This document shows, one piece after another, positions 15,835-16,476 of a DNA stretch of 16,476 bases. Both the position numbers and the translations under genes were made by a program. The DNA is from Deltaproteobacteria bacterium (GTDB lineage: Bacteria; Desulfobacterota; GWC2-55-46; S146-73): contig WGFF01000324.1 of assembly GCA_015492355.1 (NCBI GenBank), positions 1 to 16,476 on the forward strand, read 5' to 3'. The notes beneath the pieces were generated by a model. It saw only the letters and a list, made by a program, of their open reading frames with translations. It made no database searches and was not told the DNA's origin. The first letter of the stretch is position 1; every line of letters begins with the position of its first letter.

Positions 15835-16029
15835 TTATATCTCCTTGTTGAAGATTCCCAAATACCCTCCCCCTATCCCTGTGATTGCTGGCTTGTTCGT
15901 CTCCGCTGTCCACTCGGCAAGGGCTAAAAGCCCCTGGTGTTTTAGACTCTCAGTGTATGTCCTTCCCCCTATCTCCAGCCCAATCCCTCGTGTACCTCCC
16001 TGCAGGTTATATACGTCTCTGATCTCCAT
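15835..16029 (-). CDS. Unrecognised short open frame
   Basis: I do not recognise this product. The 64-residue frame starts MEIRDVYNLQGGTRGIGLEI and ends GGGYLGIFNKEI before TAA. The same frame is open without a start for another 30 codons upstream (to 16119), close to the predicted transcription start. Codon choice (ATA, AGA, AGG, GGG) resembles the real genes here, which argues for present or former coding. However, there is no ribosome site before the ATG, and a stable GGGCT-TTT-AGCCC hairpin lies inside. It could be a remnant of a longer gene, a small protein, or chance in a structured RNA. Confidence 0.25.
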   Translation of the reverse strand: MEIRDVYNLQGGTRGIGLEIGGRTYTESLKHQGLLALAEWTAETNKPAITGIGGGYLGIFNKEI

Positions 16030-16118
16030 AGTATAGTCTGGGGGAGGTGTTCTACCAGCAGATTCAGCGGTTTGTACTTCTCTATCCCCGGTCTCCTCTG
16101 ATAGGGCTGGGTGGAAAG

Positions 16119-16148
16119 ATTATATTTCATACCCGATGATTTTGTCAA
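16119..16148 (-). promoter_or_regulatory. Consensus sigma70 promoter facing the FmdE-fbp-nfi genes
   Basis: On the minus strand TTGACA (16148-16143) and TATAAT (16124-16119) both match consensus at 6 of 6 bases, with an 18-nt spacer. Transcription would start near 16112, about 560 nt before the FmdE-like gene. It is the best promoter I saw in the window. Confidence 0.75.
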
Positions 16149-16179
16149 GGATAATGGATGTGTTTAAAGGGGTTGTTTA

Positions 16180-16236
16180 CAGGGTCTACCAGAATGCACC
16201 ACCCTGTGGGCGGGGATTCACAATTTCTGCCCGCCC
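16180..16236. repeat. CAGGGTCT...CCCTGTGGG repeat, copy B, with adjoining hairpin
   Basis: The first part (16180-16214) matches copy A at 9843. It includes CAGGGTCTACCAGAATG and CCCTGTGGGCGG, and ACAGGGT (16179-16185) pairs perfectly with ACCCTGT (16201-16207). Directly next to it GGGCGGG (16208-16214) pairs with CCCGCCC (16230-16236) around a loop containing GATTCACAATTT. It lies about 30 nt upstream of the leftward consensus promoter. Confidence 0.6.
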
Positions 16237-16254
16237 CTCATTCTCCACATCATA

Positions 16255-16343
16255 CAGGTCTGCCCTGCGGGTGGTTCACCTCTATCCCTCTCCTCCATTC
16301 TCCCTGCTATCTCAGGTCTATCCTGTGGATGAGGGTTTCACAC
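16255..16343. repeat. Two related units resembling copy B
   Basis: CAGGTCTGCCCTGCGGGTGG followed by TTCACC (16255-16280), and CAGGTCTATCCTGTGGATGA followed by GGGTTTCACACC (16313-16343), share the order CAGG-TCT, CCTG, GGG and TTCAC with copy B, which has an extra 12 or so bases in the middle. With copy B this gives three direct, diverged units in about 165 bp. The rest of 16237-16438 shows no gene; there is one small GGGG-TTTAG-CCCC hairpin at 16361-16373. Confidence 0.45.
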
Positions 16344-16438
16344 CGAAGTACGATAGCCCTGGGGTTTAGCCCCTTGTGTTGCAATCTCCCTTTTTCTGAC
16401 TGTTCTCATAGAGAAAAACGATCATGGTCAAAAATCCC

Positions 16439-16468
16439 TTGACAAGTTTAAATTTAATGTTATTATAA
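16439..16468 (+). promoter_or_regulatory. Candidate sigma70 promoter reading out of the window
   Basis: TTGACA (16439-16444) is followed, after 16 nt, by TATTAT (16461-16466) in an AT-rich run; TTATAA (18-nt spacer) is an overlapping alternative -10. It points right, so it probably serves a divergent gene beyond the window edge. Confidence 0.5.
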
Positions 16469-16476
16469 ATTTATAC

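Larger units (their letters stand above)
15560..16112 (-). ncRNA. Possible long structured leader or RNA upstream of the FmdE-like gene
   Basis: A perfect-consensus promoter (16119-16148) points into about 560 nt without a recognisable gene before the FmdE-like start. On the minus strand several inverted repeats occur. ACAAAG (15677-15672) pairs with CTTTGT (15611-15606), enclosing GGTAA/TTACC and CGAGG/CCTCG (15671-15638). GGTAAC/GTTACC pair at 15761-15723. GGGCT-TTT-AGCCC lies at 15933-15921. No T-run follows them, so transcription should continue into the FmdE-like gene. I do not recognise a known RNA class. A decayed gene or mobile element is an equal alternative. Confidence 0.3.

Noticed and set aside
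16179..16280. Possible tRNA because of GGTTCACC and GC-rich stems
   Set aside because: No cloverleaf with a 7-bp acceptor stem, anticodon arm and TTCGA-type T-loop can be built.
16180..16343. Possible CRISPR array in the repeated units near the right end
   Set aside because: The units differ in length and sequence, spacing is irregular and there are only three; spacers of equal length are absent.

Overview
The window looks like chromosomal DNA of a free-living, probably anaerobic bacterium. All recognised protein genes lie on the minus strand, packed with short gaps or 1-4 nt overlaps. Their coding strand is purine-rich, with frequent ATA, AGG and GGG codons. The combination of a complete trpEGDCFBA operon next to accD, a GAF-GAF-HD-GYP protein, an FmdE-family protein beside a class I fructose-1,6-bisphosphatase, and endonuclease V suggests a Nitrospirota- or Desulfobacterota-like lineage. 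That placement is an inference from gene content, not from a marker gene.

Reading in the direction of transcription (right to left): (1) 15552-16476 has no recognisable gene. It holds two promoter-like sites: a perfect-consensus sigma70 site facing left (16119-16148) and one facing right off the window edge (16439-16468). Between and beside them are short GC-rich repeats and about 560 bp of hairpin-rich sequence containing one unrecognised short open frame. (2) 9898-15545 carries an FmdE-like protein, fbp, nfi (endonuclease V), a multi-pass membrane protein, a class I methyltransferase with a zinc ribbon, and a GT4 glycosyltransferase. The last three look like a small cell-surface glycan module, coupled by overlaps or near-abutting ends. 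(3) 2992-9738 is a complete tryptophan operon, trpE-G-D-C-F-B-A, encoding every step from chorismate to tryptophan. It begins at a promoter so close to the trpE ATG that the message may be nearly leaderless, and it ends in a strong intrinsic terminator overlapping the trpA stop codon. (4) 206-2819 carries a GAF-GAF-HD-GYP (probable c-di-GMP phosphodiesterase) gene and accD, followed by a structured 3' region.

The most striking non-gene signal is an interspersed two-hairpin repeat present at the left window edge, inside the trp operon between trpE and trpG, and between fbp and nfi, with a degenerate fragment upstream of trpE. The trpE-trpG copy has terminal inverted repeats and a near-perfect 8-bp flanking duplication, so it is probably a miniature inverted-repeat transposable element (MITE). 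A second short repeat family (CAGGGTCT...CCCTGTGGG) occurs next to the trpE promoter and next to the strong promoter at the right end. No CRISPR array, tRNA or rRNA was seen.
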